Assembly (NCBI RefSeq): GCF_938039215.1
Contig: NZ_CALHVI010000006.1
Coordinates: 1-14,348 of the forward strand
DNA: 14,348 nt
Source of the DNA: an uncultured Porphyromonas sp.
GTDB lineage: Bacteria > Bacteroidota > Bacteroidia > Bacteroidales > Porphyromonadaceae
Direction of reading: 5' to 3'
Shown here piece by piece: positions 1 to 6,318 of this stretch. The notes under the pieces were generated by a model. That model did not search any database. It saw only the letters and a program-made list of their open reading frames with translations, and was not told the origin of the DNA. The stretch's first letter is position 1. Each line of letters opens with the position of its first letter. A program made the position numbers and the translations under genes.

Positions 1-2
1 GG

Positions 3-44
3 ATCCGCTACTTCACCCGCTACCACAGAGGGAAGTACTACTAA
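3..44 (+). CDS. possible 3' end of a gene cut by the window edge
   Basis: Reading from base 3 gives the 13 residues IRYFTRYHRGKYY and then a TAA stop at 42-44. The codons (ATC CGC TAC TTC ACC CGC TAC CAC) match the C-ending codon preference of the certain genes here, and hairpin-forming sequence begins directly after the stop. No function can be assigned from so few residues. Frame 1 is also open, to a TAG at 121-123, but its codons are less like the neighbours and it would run through the hairpins. This is an inference from codon style and context. Confidence 0.35.
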   Translation: MRYFTRYHRGKYY

Positions 45-80
45 AGATAGCTCTAAGAGAAAGGGGCTATCTCCCCCCTT
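45..80 (+). terminator. hairpin(s) after the candidate left-edge gene
   Basis: AGATAGC at 45-51 can pair with GCTATCT at 66-72 across a 14-nt loop. AAGGGG at 61-66 can alternatively pair with CCCCTT at 75-80. The two hairpins exclude each other. There is no long T run after either, so termination is only a guess based on the position directly after a possible stop codon. Confidence 0.3.
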
Positions 81-207
81 AAATTGGCAGGCATTCCCAA
101 GCCTATATGACGGCCAAAAGTAGGGGGCAAAGCCAGAGGGAGAAACCTAGGACTTTCCACCCGTACAATCCCCCAAAAAGAAGGAGGATCACAGATCCCC
201 CCGAAAA

Positions 208-293
208 AAACCTACGGTAGGTCGTCGATGCGACCTACCGTAGGTCGGTCAGGCGACCCACAGTAGGTTTTAAGAGCGACCTACCGTGGGTCG
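208..293. repeat. palindromic repeat array, copy 1 (four 17-nt units, 23-nt period)
   Basis: Units lie at 208-224, 231-247, 254-270 and 277-293, separated by the 6-nt spacers TCGATG, GTCAGG and TAAGAG. The unit consensus is CGACCTACSGTAGGTCG, an odd palindrome with 8-nt arms. Unit 1 starts with AAA in place of CGA. Units 1 and 2 can form a perfect 14-bp stem with a 6-nt loop. Unit 3 ends GTAGGTTT, mirroring the AAACCTAC at the left end, so units 1-3 look like a complete shorter element with a fourth unit attached. An A run precedes the array and a T run follows it. Two more copies occur in this window. Function unknown. Confidence 0.93.
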
Positions 294-491
294 CTTTTTA
301 CCCCCTCAAGAAGGGGCTATTTGATGGGATAGGATCCGATCTTCCCCGTAGCCCTTGGTTGAAGTAAGGAGCCCTTCTAATTCCTTCCTGCTCATCCCCC
401 TGATGAGAAGAAAAAGCATCATTCTCAAGACAATTTGTTTCTCCGAGGGGAATAAATCTAGAAGAACTACACAAACAACAGAGTATTTCCT

Positions 492-499
492 TATCTTTG
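492..499 (+). promoter_or_regulatory. probable -7 box of the Sel1 gene promoter
   Basis: TATCTTTG fits the Bacteroidetes primary sigma -7 consensus TAnnTTTG exactly. It would leave a leader of roughly 70 nt before the ATG at 575. No clear TTTG is seen at the -33 position. The same eight bases precede the tRNA-Leu and DUF4837 genes in this window. Confidence 0.5.
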
Positions 500-574
500 C
501 GACAGAAGAAGACCTCCATTTAATAAATACAAGCATGGAGACCCTCTTATTTTATAAAACAACACTTCACTCCA

Positions 575-1360
575 ATGGGTAATATCCTTACTAGCCTAGC
601 TAAGCGACTCTTTGGATCTCAGTCGAGTAACACTTCCACTGAGAGCACACAGCCTCCTGTGGCCGCCACGACCAAAACTGCTACCAGCCAGCCACACACC
701 GCTCCCACCTCGTATACTTCAGTCGCTCTCGAACACATCGACCTACCGACCCCTCCCCCCTTCGGCACACGCACTCTTGAAGATCTTCGCACTGCAGCCG
801 AGGCAGGTGAGGCTGAAGCACAATACCTCCTCTTCGACTACTATTCTTCGGGACATGAAGAGGGCTCTGACCGTCCGGCCCTTGAATGGCTCGTCAAAGC
901 TGTCGAACAGGGCTACCCCCACGCACTCTACACAAGCGCTCTGATCCAGATCCAAGCTCAGGAAGGCGCAAGCGTACCACCCAAAGCCCTCTTCTACCTC
1001 CAAGCAGCAGGCGAACGAGGCTTCTCAGATGCCTACCTACAGCTCTATTACCTCTACCTCGAGGGCAAAGGCGTAGAGCGATCCGAGGACACCGCCCTCT
1101 CCTACCTCAAGAAGGCTATGGAAGCGGGCTCAGGACCTGCTTACTTCATCGTCGCTAAGAGCTTCCTCCCTGGTGGCGGTGGTCCTATCGACTATGATGC
1201 CTCCTATTACTATGCCGAGCAGGCAGCGCATCTTGGTTGCTATGAAGCAGTAGAATTCATCATCCACCTCCTGGAGGAGAACCTCGTCTCTGGTGACCAT
1301 ACAGAGCTCCTTCTCTACTGGCGTCGCCAACTACGGCCAGTACACGACCCCATTATATAA
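575..1360 (+). CDS. Sel1-like repeat (SLR/TPR-like) protein
   Basis: This 261-residue protein probably acts as a helical scaffold for protein-protein contacts; the partner is unknown. Residues 1-60 are rich in Thr, Ser and Pro and look disordered (no signal peptide, no membrane segment). Residues 68-235 carry about four Sel1-type helix pairs, with signatures such as AEAGEAEAQYLL, ALEWLVKAVEQGYPHALY, ALFYLQAAGERGFSDAYLQL, ALSYLKKAMEAGSGPAY and YYAEQAAHLGCYEAVEF. Sel1 repeats are known as solenoid scaffolds in bacteria and eukaryotes. The ATG at 575 is the first in frame, with no Shine-Dalgarno site, as is usual in Bacteroidetes. The gene stands alone, between a -7 box at 492 and a strong terminator at 1395, and is convergent with thiL. 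Family assignment is firm; the specific role is not known. Confidence 0.88.
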   Translation: MGNILTSLAKRLFGSQSSNTSTESTQPPVAATTKTATSQPHTAPTSYTSVALEHIDLPTPPPFGTRTLEDLRTAAEAGEAEAQYLLFDYYSSGHEEGSDRPALEWLVKAVEQGYPHALYTSALIQIQAQEGASVPPKALFYLQAAGERGFSDAYLQLYYLYLEGKGVERSEDTALSYLKKAMEAGSGPAYFIVAKSFLPGGGGPIDYDASYYYAEQAAHLGCYEAVEFIIHLLEENLVSGDHTELLLYWRRQLRPVHDPII

Positions 1361-1394
1361 GCCCCCCACTGCACCCCAAACACAAACGCACAAT

Positions 1395-1430
1395 AAAGGC
1401 TACCCCTCACAGATCGGAGGGGTAGCCTTT
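1395..1430. terminator. strong terminator between Sel1 gene and thiL
   Basis: A perfect 14-bp stem (1395-1408 with 1417-1430) closes an 8-nt loop. It lies 34 nt after the Sel1 stop and between convergent genes. AAA and TTT form the stem base, so it could work in both directions. The plus-strand tail is AGTATTTCTT, only partly U-rich. The same GCCTT-AGTAT junction occurs at the terminator at 11975-12034. Confidence 0.85.
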
Positions 1431-1565
1431 AGTATTTCTTGGCTCGTGAAGCAGGTGATTGGCTAGGCATACGGGACGCAGCGGAGAGGACTGAGCTTCC
1501 CCACAGAGGCGAGTAGTCTAGCAAAGTAAATAAAGGGTATTGGATAGCAAAGCTTCTCTAGAGAG

Positions 1566-2600
1566 CTATGCCTCTTCCTCTGGCCAGCCTTGTGCCCTCA
1601 GACGAAGCTCAGCCCCATCAGGGGTCACGAGGTAGCACCCCTGAGTCTCGGGAGTCACATGGCCAATGATATGCACTCCTTCGAGCTCCTTCAGTCGGTC
1701 AAGTTCGGAGAGCGGGACGGTGAAGATCAGTTCAAAGTCCTCCCCACCATTCATTGCCACCGTCGTGGTAGACATCTTGAGTTCTTCGGCCATGCGTAGC
1801 GTCTCGATGTCGATCGGCAGGCGATCTTCGTAGATACGGATCCCTACACCACTCTCCTTAGATAGATGTAAGAGCTCCGAAGCAAGCCCATCAGAGCTGT
1901 CAATCATCGCTGTCGGACGTAGGCCCAACTTCCCCAGTGCAAGGATGATATCTTGACGAGCCTCGGGACGAAGCTGACGCTCGAGGATGTATTCATGCTC
2001 AGCGAAGTCGGGATCGAAATCCCCTTGCTGTCCTGCGAAGACCCGCTTCTCACGCTCGAGGAGTTGTAGTCCCATATAGGCAGCACCGAGGTTCCCTGTG
2101 ACGCAGATGAGATCCGTGGGCTTAGCTCCACTTCTTCGTACGATCTCCTCGGGACGAGCTGCCCCAAGGCAGGTGATGCTGATACAGAGCCCTGTGAGGC
2201 TGGCCGATGTGTCTCCTCCGACGAGATCCACCCCATAGCGTTCGCAGGCTAGACGAAGTCCTGCATAGAGCTCCTCTAGATCTTCGACAGCGAAGCGTGA
2301 CGACACTCCGATGGAGCAGGTAAGCTGCTGAGGATGCCCGTTCATCGCGTAGATGTCGGAGAAGCTACCTATAGCCGCCTTATAGCCTAGGTGACGTAGC
2401 GGAGTGTACGTCAGGTCGAAGTGAATCCCCTCCAACAGCAGGTCTGTCGTGAGAAGGGTATGTAATCCCTCGGGATAAGCGATGATAGCTGCATCATCCC
2501 CTACCCCTAGACGAGTACTCTCGTGATGGAGAGGGAAGTCTTTAGTTAGATGCTTGATGAGTGCAAATTCCCCAAGGGAAGAAATCTCTGTTCGTGACAT
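1566..2600 (-). CDS. thiL: thiamine-monophosphate kinase ThiL
   Basis: ThiL phosphorylates thiamine monophosphate with ATP to give thiamine diphosphate, the last step of cofactor synthesis, in the cytoplasm. The 344 residues have the full AIR-synthase/ThiL layout: GVGDDAAI (32-39), TTDLLLEGIHF (50-60), the SDIYAMNG loop (80-87), VGGDTSAS (126-133), DSSDGLASELL (233-243) and GGEDFELIF (284-292). The acidic residues of the GDD, GGD and DSSDG motifs are the expected Mg2+ and nucleotide ligands. A Ser (78) sits where the family motif usually has Asn before the SD pair, by my recollection. The ATG at 2600 opens a normal N terminus (MSRTEISSLGEF). It is the last gene of the sppA-lpxK-thiL operon, 70 nt after lpxK, and I see no TPP riboswitch in that gap. 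The 130 nt beyond its stop toward the Sel1 terminator contain nothing clear except a small hairpin at the stop codon. Confidence 0.97.
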   Translation of the reverse strand: MSRTEISSLGEFALIKHLTKDFPLHHESTRLGVGDDAAIIAYPEGLHTLLTTDLLLEGIHFDLTYTPLRHLGYKAAIGSFSDIYAMNGHPQQLTCSIGVSSRFAVEDLEELYAGLRLACERYGVDLVGGDTSASLTGLCISITCLGAARPEEIVRRSGAKPTDLICVTGNLGAAYMGLQLLEREKRVFAGQQGDFDPDFAEHEYILERQLRPEARQDIILALGKLGLRPTAMIDSSDGLASELLHLSKESGVGIRIYEDRLPIDIETLRMAEELKMSTTTVAMNGGEDFELIFTVPLSELDRLKELEGVHIIGHVTPETQGCYLVTPDGAELRLRAQGWPEEEA

Positions 2601-2670
2601 AAGTAAATGATGGGATACAAGGAAGAGCGAAGGGGAAGGCTAATAGCACTTGCCTCTTGCCCCTACGATA

Positions 2671-3768
2671 CTAGCTCCTGAGAGAGTGTGGGAGTGCGAT
2701 GGCAGCCTTCTCGATCATTTGGCGGAATTCCTCAGGACGATAGAGGATCTGCGTCTCGATGGGGAGATAGTAGAGGGTCTGCTGCAGTTCCTCGGGGAGC
2801 TCTGAGAAGTGATCGGCTAGACGCACGGCATCCTTCTCCGTGCAGAGGATGTAGAGCGGCTCCAAAGGCTTAGCCTCCTTAGCCTGCTTCCATGCCTCAA
2901 GGATCGTCTGATAGTCACGATCTCGGAAGTGATGATGATCCCGATAGATCAGAGTGTCTACCAGCTCATAGTGCTCACGCAGATAGGAGAAGAACGTCTC
3001 GGGAGAGGCAATACCCGAAAGCCCAAGAAGTCGGGCACCTTCGGGTAAGGGCTCACCTTCCCCGCCAAGCAGCGTCCGCACTGCACGGGGCTGCTGATAA
3101 TCGATGCGAGAGAAGTAGATCCGCTGGTGGGGATAGAGTGCGAGGTTGCGCTGCATGATCCTCAGCGTAATAGGCTGCATATCCTTCGGACACTTAGTCA
3201 AGACGATACAGTCGGCTCGGTATCGTGCGATCGACGGCTCACGAAGATCTCCTACGGGGAGCAGTCGATCCTCGTGCAACTCACGCTGTGCATCCACCAG
3301 CAAGATACTGAACGAAGGGTGCACATACCTATGCTGGAAGCCATCATCTAGAAGCACCACATCCGGACGCTCATGTGGGGGAAGGCTGAGGAGATAGGCC
3401 ATAGCTCGACGGCGATTACCATCGACGACGAAGCGCACTTCGGGGTACTTCTGCTTGATCTGCTTGGGTTCGTCTCCGACCTCACAGACAGTAGAGTTTA
3501 GCGTCACCTCATGTAGGCCACGGGTCTTACGCTTGTAGCCTCGGCTAATGACGGCGATACGATGCCGTGCCCGAAGTATGGAGATGAGGAGCTCGACATG
3601 AGGGGTCTTGCCCGTACCTCCGACGGTGATATTGCCGACACAGATCAGGGGGATAGGGTAAGACTGCTGCTTGAGGATCCCTTGGTTGAAGAGGAAGTTG
3701 CGCAGATTGACCCCCGAGCCATACAGCCAGGAGAGGAGGTAAAGGAGCGGATTGTTACTTCTCTTCAT
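2671..3768 (-). CDS. lpxK: tetraacyldisaccharide 4'-kinase LpxK
   Basis: LpxK adds the 4'-phosphate to the tetraacylated lipid A disaccharide using ATP, at the inner face of the inner membrane. From the ATG at 3768 the protein has 365 residues. It opens with a hydrophobic amphipathic segment (NPLLYLLSWLYG) as in the family, then the P-loop GNITVGGTGKTP (45-56), a SRGYKRKT segment (75-82), LLDDGFQH (139-146) and a DHHHFRDRD segment in the C-terminal half. An in-frame TTG at 3783 would add five residues (MPIPF) and start 18 nt after the sppA stop. I chose the ATG because it is a standard start codon and the hydrophobic helix begins soon after; neither start has a Shine-Dalgarno site. It is the middle gene of the sppA-lpxK-thiL operon. 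In many Bacteroidales I recall a purine nucleoside phosphorylase gene between lpxK and thiL; it is absent here. Confidence 0.96.
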   Translation of the reverse strand: MKRSNNPLLYLLSWLYGSGVNLRNFLFNQGILKQQSYPIPLICVGNITVGGTGKTPHVELLISILRARHRIAVISRGYKRKTRGLHEVTLNSTVCEVGDEPKQIKQKYPEVRFVVDGNRRRAMAYLLSLPPHERPDVVLLDDGFQHRYVHPSFSILLVDAQRELHEDRLLPVGDLREPSIARYRADCIVLTKCPKDMQPITLRIMQRNLALYPHQRIYFSRIDYQQPRAVRTLLGGEGEPLPEGARLLGLSGIASPETFFSYLREHYELVDTLIYRDHHHFRDRDYQTILEAWKQAKEAKPLEPLYILCTEKDAVRLADHFSELPEELQQTLYYLPIETQILYRPEEFRQMIEKAAIALPHSLRS

Positions 3769-3801
3769 GAAGGGAATAGGCAAAGTGGGGAAGCCCCACG
3801 A

Positions 3802-5637
3802 TTAGTAAGGTGCGTACTCGTAGGGCAGGCGAGCCTGTATCCCACTATACTGGTAGCTCTGGCGGAGGAATTCTCGGATCTTTTTCTCCTCGTCGCTCAT
3901 GAAGAAGTCTCGAAGACGAGCCGTGAAGCGATCCGAACTCTTGCTGGCGAAGAGCTGATCGAAGAAGCTACGAGAGGTCGTCCCATAGTTGACTCCGTAG
4001 TCCTTGGGAAGGCCTGCCAGACGTGCAGCGAGGCGGATAGCATCCTCGAGGCCACCTAGCTCATCGACGAGTCCCAGTTCCTTAGCCTTTGTCCCCAGCC
4101 AGACACGACCTTGTCCGATGGAGTCCACGAGAGCTACGGGCATATCACGTCCCGTGGAGACACGGGAGAGGAAGGTCTTGTAGCCTCGCTCGACTTGGCG
4201 CTGGATGAGGAGCTGCTTATCCTCGGTCAGAGGTCTCAGGACGAAAGCCAGCGGGCTAGAGACACCCATATCTGCATAGGGAGAAGTCTTGACGACATCG
4301 ACATTGAGTCCGATCTTATTAGCTAGTTCTGTAGCATTGGGGATGATCCCGAAGATCCCGATGGAGCCCGTGAGGGTCACGGGACTAGCGACGACAGCAT
4401 CTGCTGCGGAAGCGATATAATATCCCCCAGAGGCTGCCACATCGCCCATGGAGACGACGATGGTACGGCTCTTCCTAAGCTCATAGACTTCGTGCCAGAT
4501 CTGCTCGGAGAGGAAGGCACTTCCCCCAGGCGAATTGACACGCAGGACGATGGCTTTGGTCTTGTCGTCCTCTCTGAGTTCTCTGAGGCGCTGAGCCAGT
4601 TCTTGGGTGATTCCCTCTGAGCTCATGGGGTTGTCCCCGATCTCACCTTCGGCATAGATCACGGTGACTTGATTATCCTGACTGCTACGAGAAGCGTCTA
4701 GAGGATCAGGCAGATCCCTCAAGTCAGCCAGAGTGACTACGTGCAGATCCTTTGGCGAGGCGGCCCCTACACGGCGGGCAATAAGCCCCTCTACATCGAG
4801 GCGGTAAGCCAGCGTATCTACGAGGCGACTACGGACGAAGGTCTGAGCCTCGGAGAAAGCTAGGCCTTGCTCTGCGAAGGAGCGCAGGCTATCGACAGGA
4901 ATAGAGCGTGAAGTCGAAACTTCCTTGAGGATGAAGTCCCAGAGTCCAGAGAGATAGACAGAGATCTGCTCTCTATTGGGTTCGCTAAGCTTGTCGAGGA
5001 TGAAAGGCTCGACAGCCCCCTTATATGTACCGACCTTGAAGACCTGAGCCTTGACTCCGAGCTTCTCGAGCGCTTGGTGGTAGAATATCGGTGAGGAAGC
5101 AAGCCCGACGAGCCCGACAGAGCCCTCGGGATTGAGGATCACCTGATCAGCGACGGAAGAGAGGTAATAGGCCTTCTGATCGTAGCTATCGGCATAGGCG
5201 ATGATGAACTTCCCCGAGGAGCGGAAGTCTTGGAGAGCGGCACGCAGATCAGCCGTCGAAGCCATCCCTCCGCTGTACATATCGAGGTTGAGGTAGATCC
5301 CTCGGATGTGATCATTCGCCTTAGCCTTGCGGATCGCCGAGAGTGCCTGTGTGAGCGAGACTGCTTGGTCTTCCTTGTCACCACCTGGGAGGAAGCTCAT
5401 CCAGTCATCGGTCGTCACCAGCTCGGAGATGGAGCTGAGATTGATCTTGAGGACGCTATTCGCTTCGATCTTCTTGGGTGCCGACTGGGAGAGAATTCCC
5501 CCGATCAACATCATAAGGAAGAAGAAGAAAGCGATGACCGAGGTGGCGATGCTGGCAGCGAGGCCACCAACGAACGTAGCTAAGACGGTCTTCCAGAAGC
5601 CAAGAGGCTTGCGACTGGGCAGGAGTGGTTCATCCAT
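3802..5637 (-). CDS. sppA: signal peptide peptidase SppA, 67K type
   Basis: SppA is a membrane-bound Ser/Lys protease that clears cleaved signal peptides from the inner membrane, with its active site outside the cytoplasm. The 611 residues are typical of the long two-domain form. A cytoplasmic tail precedes one transmembrane segment at about 20-50. The N-terminal domain carries KVGTYKGAVEPF, with K206 matching the general-base lysine of E. coli SppA. The C-terminal domain carries RVNSPGGSA, with S369 as the nucleophile, followed by MGDVAASGGYYIASAADAVVASP, here read as MGDVAASGGYY and then ASPVTLTGSIGIFG. Both catalytic residues are present, so the enzyme should be active. It is the first gene of the sppA-lpxK-thiL operon; a -7 box candidate lies at 5718-5725, giving a leader of about 75 nt. 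The pairing with lpxK is known in Bacteroidales and may reflect shared envelope work. Confidence 0.97.
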   Translation of the reverse strand: MDEPLLPSRKPLGFWKTVLATFVGGLAASIATSVIAFFFFLMMLIGGILSQSAPKKIEANSVLKINLSSISELVTTDDWMSFLPGGDKEDQAVSLTQALSAIRKAKANDHIRGIYLNLDMYSGGMASTADLRAALQDFRSSGKFIIAYADSYDQKAYYLSSVADQVILNPEGSVGLVGLASSPIFYHQALEKLGVKAQVFKVGTYKGAVEPFILDKLSEPNREQISVYLSGLWDFILKEVSTSRSIPVDSLRSFAEQGLAFSEAQTFVRSRLVDTLAYRLDVEGLIARRVGAASPKDLHVVTLADLRDLPDPLDASRSSQDNQVTVIYAEGEIGDNPMSSEGITQELAQRLRELREDDKTKAIVLRVNSPGGSAFLSEQIWHEVYELRKSRTIVVSMGDVAASGGYYIASAADAVVASPVTLTGSIGIFGIIPNATELANKIGLNVDVVKTSPYADMGVSSPLAFVLRPLTEDKQLLIQRQVERGYKTFLSRVSTGRDMPVALVDSIGQGRVWLGTKAKELGLVDELGGLEDAIRLAARLAGLPKDYGVNYGTTSRSFFDQLFASKSSDRFTARLRDFFMSDEEKKIREFLRQSYQYSGIQARLPYEYAPY

Positions 5638-5717
5638 GAGCTTATGAGGCTAAAAGGAGGAGGGATATGACAAGTTGATTAACACAAGTCAAGGCCGCAA
5701 AAGGACAGCCTTAGCCA

Positions 5718-5747
5718 CAAATATAGTGAATCCTCGGTAGTTTCACT
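5718..5747 (-). promoter_or_regulatory. candidate sppA operon promoter with an inverted repeat
   Basis: On the minus strand TATATTTG (5725-5718) fits TAnnTTTG, about 80 nt upstream of the sppA ATG. Directly upstream, AGTGAA (5725-5730) and TTCACT (5742-5747) form an inverted repeat around an 11-nt centre. It sits across the region between the -7 and -33 positions, where a repressor would act. No good -33 box is visible. Both parts are inferences from motif match and position. Confidence 0.4.
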
Positions 5748-5789
5748 TTGCTCTAATCCCTTTGTCCAAGCCCCTTGGAAGGGCAAAAT

Positions 5790-5811
5790 CGTCCGCCAAA
5801 ACGTCCGCCAA
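5790..5811. repeat. short direct repeat CGTCCGCCAA x2
   Basis: CGTCCGCCAA occurs at 5790-5799 and again at 5802-5811, a 12-nt period. It lies beside the terminator of the tRNA-Leu gene, on the 3' side of the tRNA. Paired short repeats near a tRNA 3' end can be arm-type integrase sites or a scar of an excised element, but no integrase gene is in the window and this is speculative. Confidence 0.55.
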
Positions 5812-5814
5812 CGA

Positions 5815-5855
5815 AAGAACCCCTCTGCAAATCATTGATTTACAGAGGGGTTCTT
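5815..5855 (-). terminator. tRNA-Leu terminator hairpin
   Basis: The arms 5815-5827 and 5843-5855 pair perfectly over 13 bp. The 15 nt between them are themselves nearly palindromic (AAATCA-T-TGATTT), so the hairpin extends to about 19 bp with one mismatch. It starts 10 nt after the mature tRNA 3' end. On the minus strand the stem ends in GGGGTTCTTTCG, a modest U tract. Confidence 0.85.
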
Positions 5856-5865
5856 CATGAGGCGG

Positions 5866-5949
5866 TACCCAGAGCCGGGATCGAACCGGCACGAACTTGC
5901 GTCCATTGGTGTTTGAGACCAACGCGTCTACCGATTCCGCCATCTGGGC
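5866..5949 (-). tRNA. tRNA-Leu, anticodon CAA
   Basis: The minus strand folds as a class II tRNA of 84 nt. The acceptor arms are GCCCAGA and TCTGGGT (G1 pairs U72 as a wobble), with discriminator A at 5866. The D-loop reads AATCGGTAGACGC. The anticodon stem is TTGGT/ACCAA around the loop CTCAAAC, giving CAA, which reads UUG leucine codons. A long variable arm follows, as expected for Leu. The T arm is GCCGG-TTCGATC-CCGGC. The CCA end is only partly encoded (the next bases are C, C, G), so the final A must be added by the cell. A -7 box lies 17 nt upstream and a hairpin terminator follows, so it is probably its own transcription unit. Confidence 0.97.
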
Positions 5950-5965
5950 CTTTTCGGAGCGACGG

Positions 5966-5973
5966 CAAAGATA
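5966..5973 (-). promoter_or_regulatory. probable -7 box of the tRNA-Leu promoter
   Basis: The minus strand reads TATCTTTG, an exact TAnnTTTG match, ending 17 nt before the first base of the tRNA. That distance is right for a short 5' leader. No TTTG is seen at -33. Confidence 0.6.
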
Positions 5974-6066
5974 GTACAATTATCCCAAGCTACCAGCTTC
6001 TCCATGCGATGACCGGAGATGCCGACTACCAATCGAGAAAATAAGCCCCAGCTAAGAGGGGGTACA

Positions 6067-6152
6067 AAACCTACGGTAGGTCGTCGAGGCGACCCACAGT
6101 GGGTCGTCCATGCGACCTACGGTAGGTCGTTTTGCCGACCTACCGTAGGGTT
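6067..6152. repeat. palindromic repeat array, copy 2 (four 17-nt units, 23-nt period)
   Basis: Units lie at 6067-6083, 6090-6106, 6113-6129 and 6136-6152, with spacers TCGAGG, TCCATG and TTTTGC. Unit 1 begins AAA-CC and unit 4 ends GG-GTT, so the whole array is also an inverted repeat. Units 3 and 4 can form a perfect 14-bp stem. Unit 2 is CGACCCACAGTGGGTCG, where both arms changed together (T to C and A to G), keeping the palindrome. It sits between divergent promoters, 93 nt from the tRNA -7 box and 115 nt from the DUF4837 -7 box. Confidence 0.95.
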
Positions 6153-6267
6153 CTTTTGGGCCTCATGAGAGGAGTAGGTTTCATAGGGTAAAAAGGCCCC
6201 CCTCCAGAGCACCGTTAGAAGACGAGCTTCCGCCCCGCATCTTAGTACGACTCTCCCCCACTTTCGT

Positions 6268-6275
6268 TATCTTTG
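6268..6275 (+). promoter_or_regulatory. probable -7 box of the DUF4837-pdxA-helicase run
   Basis: TATCTTTG matches TAnnTTTG exactly and lies 43 nt before the ATG at 6319. The context GTTATCTTTG resembles the CTTATCTTTG box at the Sel1 gene. No clear -33 box. Confidence 0.55.
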
Positions 6276-6318
6276 TCTTACTGTACATTAAGCAGAAAAG
6301 ACAAACAAGATATATCCT

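Larger units (their letters stand above)
45..574. other. 530-base gene-free stretch upstream of the Sel1 gene
   Basis: No convincing gene lies here. It contains the edge hairpins (45-80), a small GGATC/GATCC hairpin (186-198), the first palindromic repeat array (208-293), a CCCCT/AGGGG hairpin just after it (about 302-316), a CTCATC/GATGAG hairpin (391-407) and the presumed Sel1 promoter (492-499). Short open frames on both strands between 298 and 582 have composition unlike the real genes, start at non-ATG codons or overlap the Sel1 start, and were not accepted. The run from 81 to 185 shows nothing recognisable. Confidence 0.6.
5950..6318. other. 369-base divergent intergenic region
   Basis: This gene-free interval separates tRNA-Leu (-) from the DUF4837 gene (+). 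It holds a -7 box for each side (5966-5973 and 6268-6275) and the second palindromic repeat array (6067-6152) roughly midway between them. A stretch at 6174-6181 (GTAGGTTT-like) resembles the end of a repeat unit but is too short to call. Open frames reading across the tRNA are shadows. Confidence 0.6.

Noticed and set aside
1..123. Frame 1 open to a TAG at 121-123 as the end of a gene
   Set aside because: The residues are low-complexity Ser/Thr/Lys, codon choice differs from the real genes, and the frame crosses the hairpins at 45-80. Frame 3, ending at 44, fits better.
208..293. CRISPR array (repeats with spacers)
   Set aside because: The repeat is 17 nt and the spacers only 6 nt, there are four units, and no cas genes are present. 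CRISPR repeats and spacers are each much longer.
298..582. Small open frames upstream of the Sel1 gene (both strands)
   Set aside because: They overlap the promoter and the Sel1 start, have no recognisable domain and have codon use unlike the neighbouring genes.
2601..2670. TPP riboswitch ahead of thiL
   Set aside because: The 70-nt gap is too short for the conserved TPP fold and lacks its CUGAGA and ACCUGA elements; thiL is inside an operon.
5743..6044. Open frames on both strands across the tRNA-Leu gene
   Set aside because: They are shadows of the tRNA and its terminator; the plus-strand frame gives the familiar RAGIEPART-type false peptide from tRNA antisense.
6067..6152. Repeat arrays as simple bidirectional terminators
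   Set aside because: They have hairpin potential and flanking A/T runs, but copy 2 lies between divergent promoters and copies 1 and 3 lie upstream of genes, where no transcript from a known gene needs ending. The convergent gaps have different hairpins.
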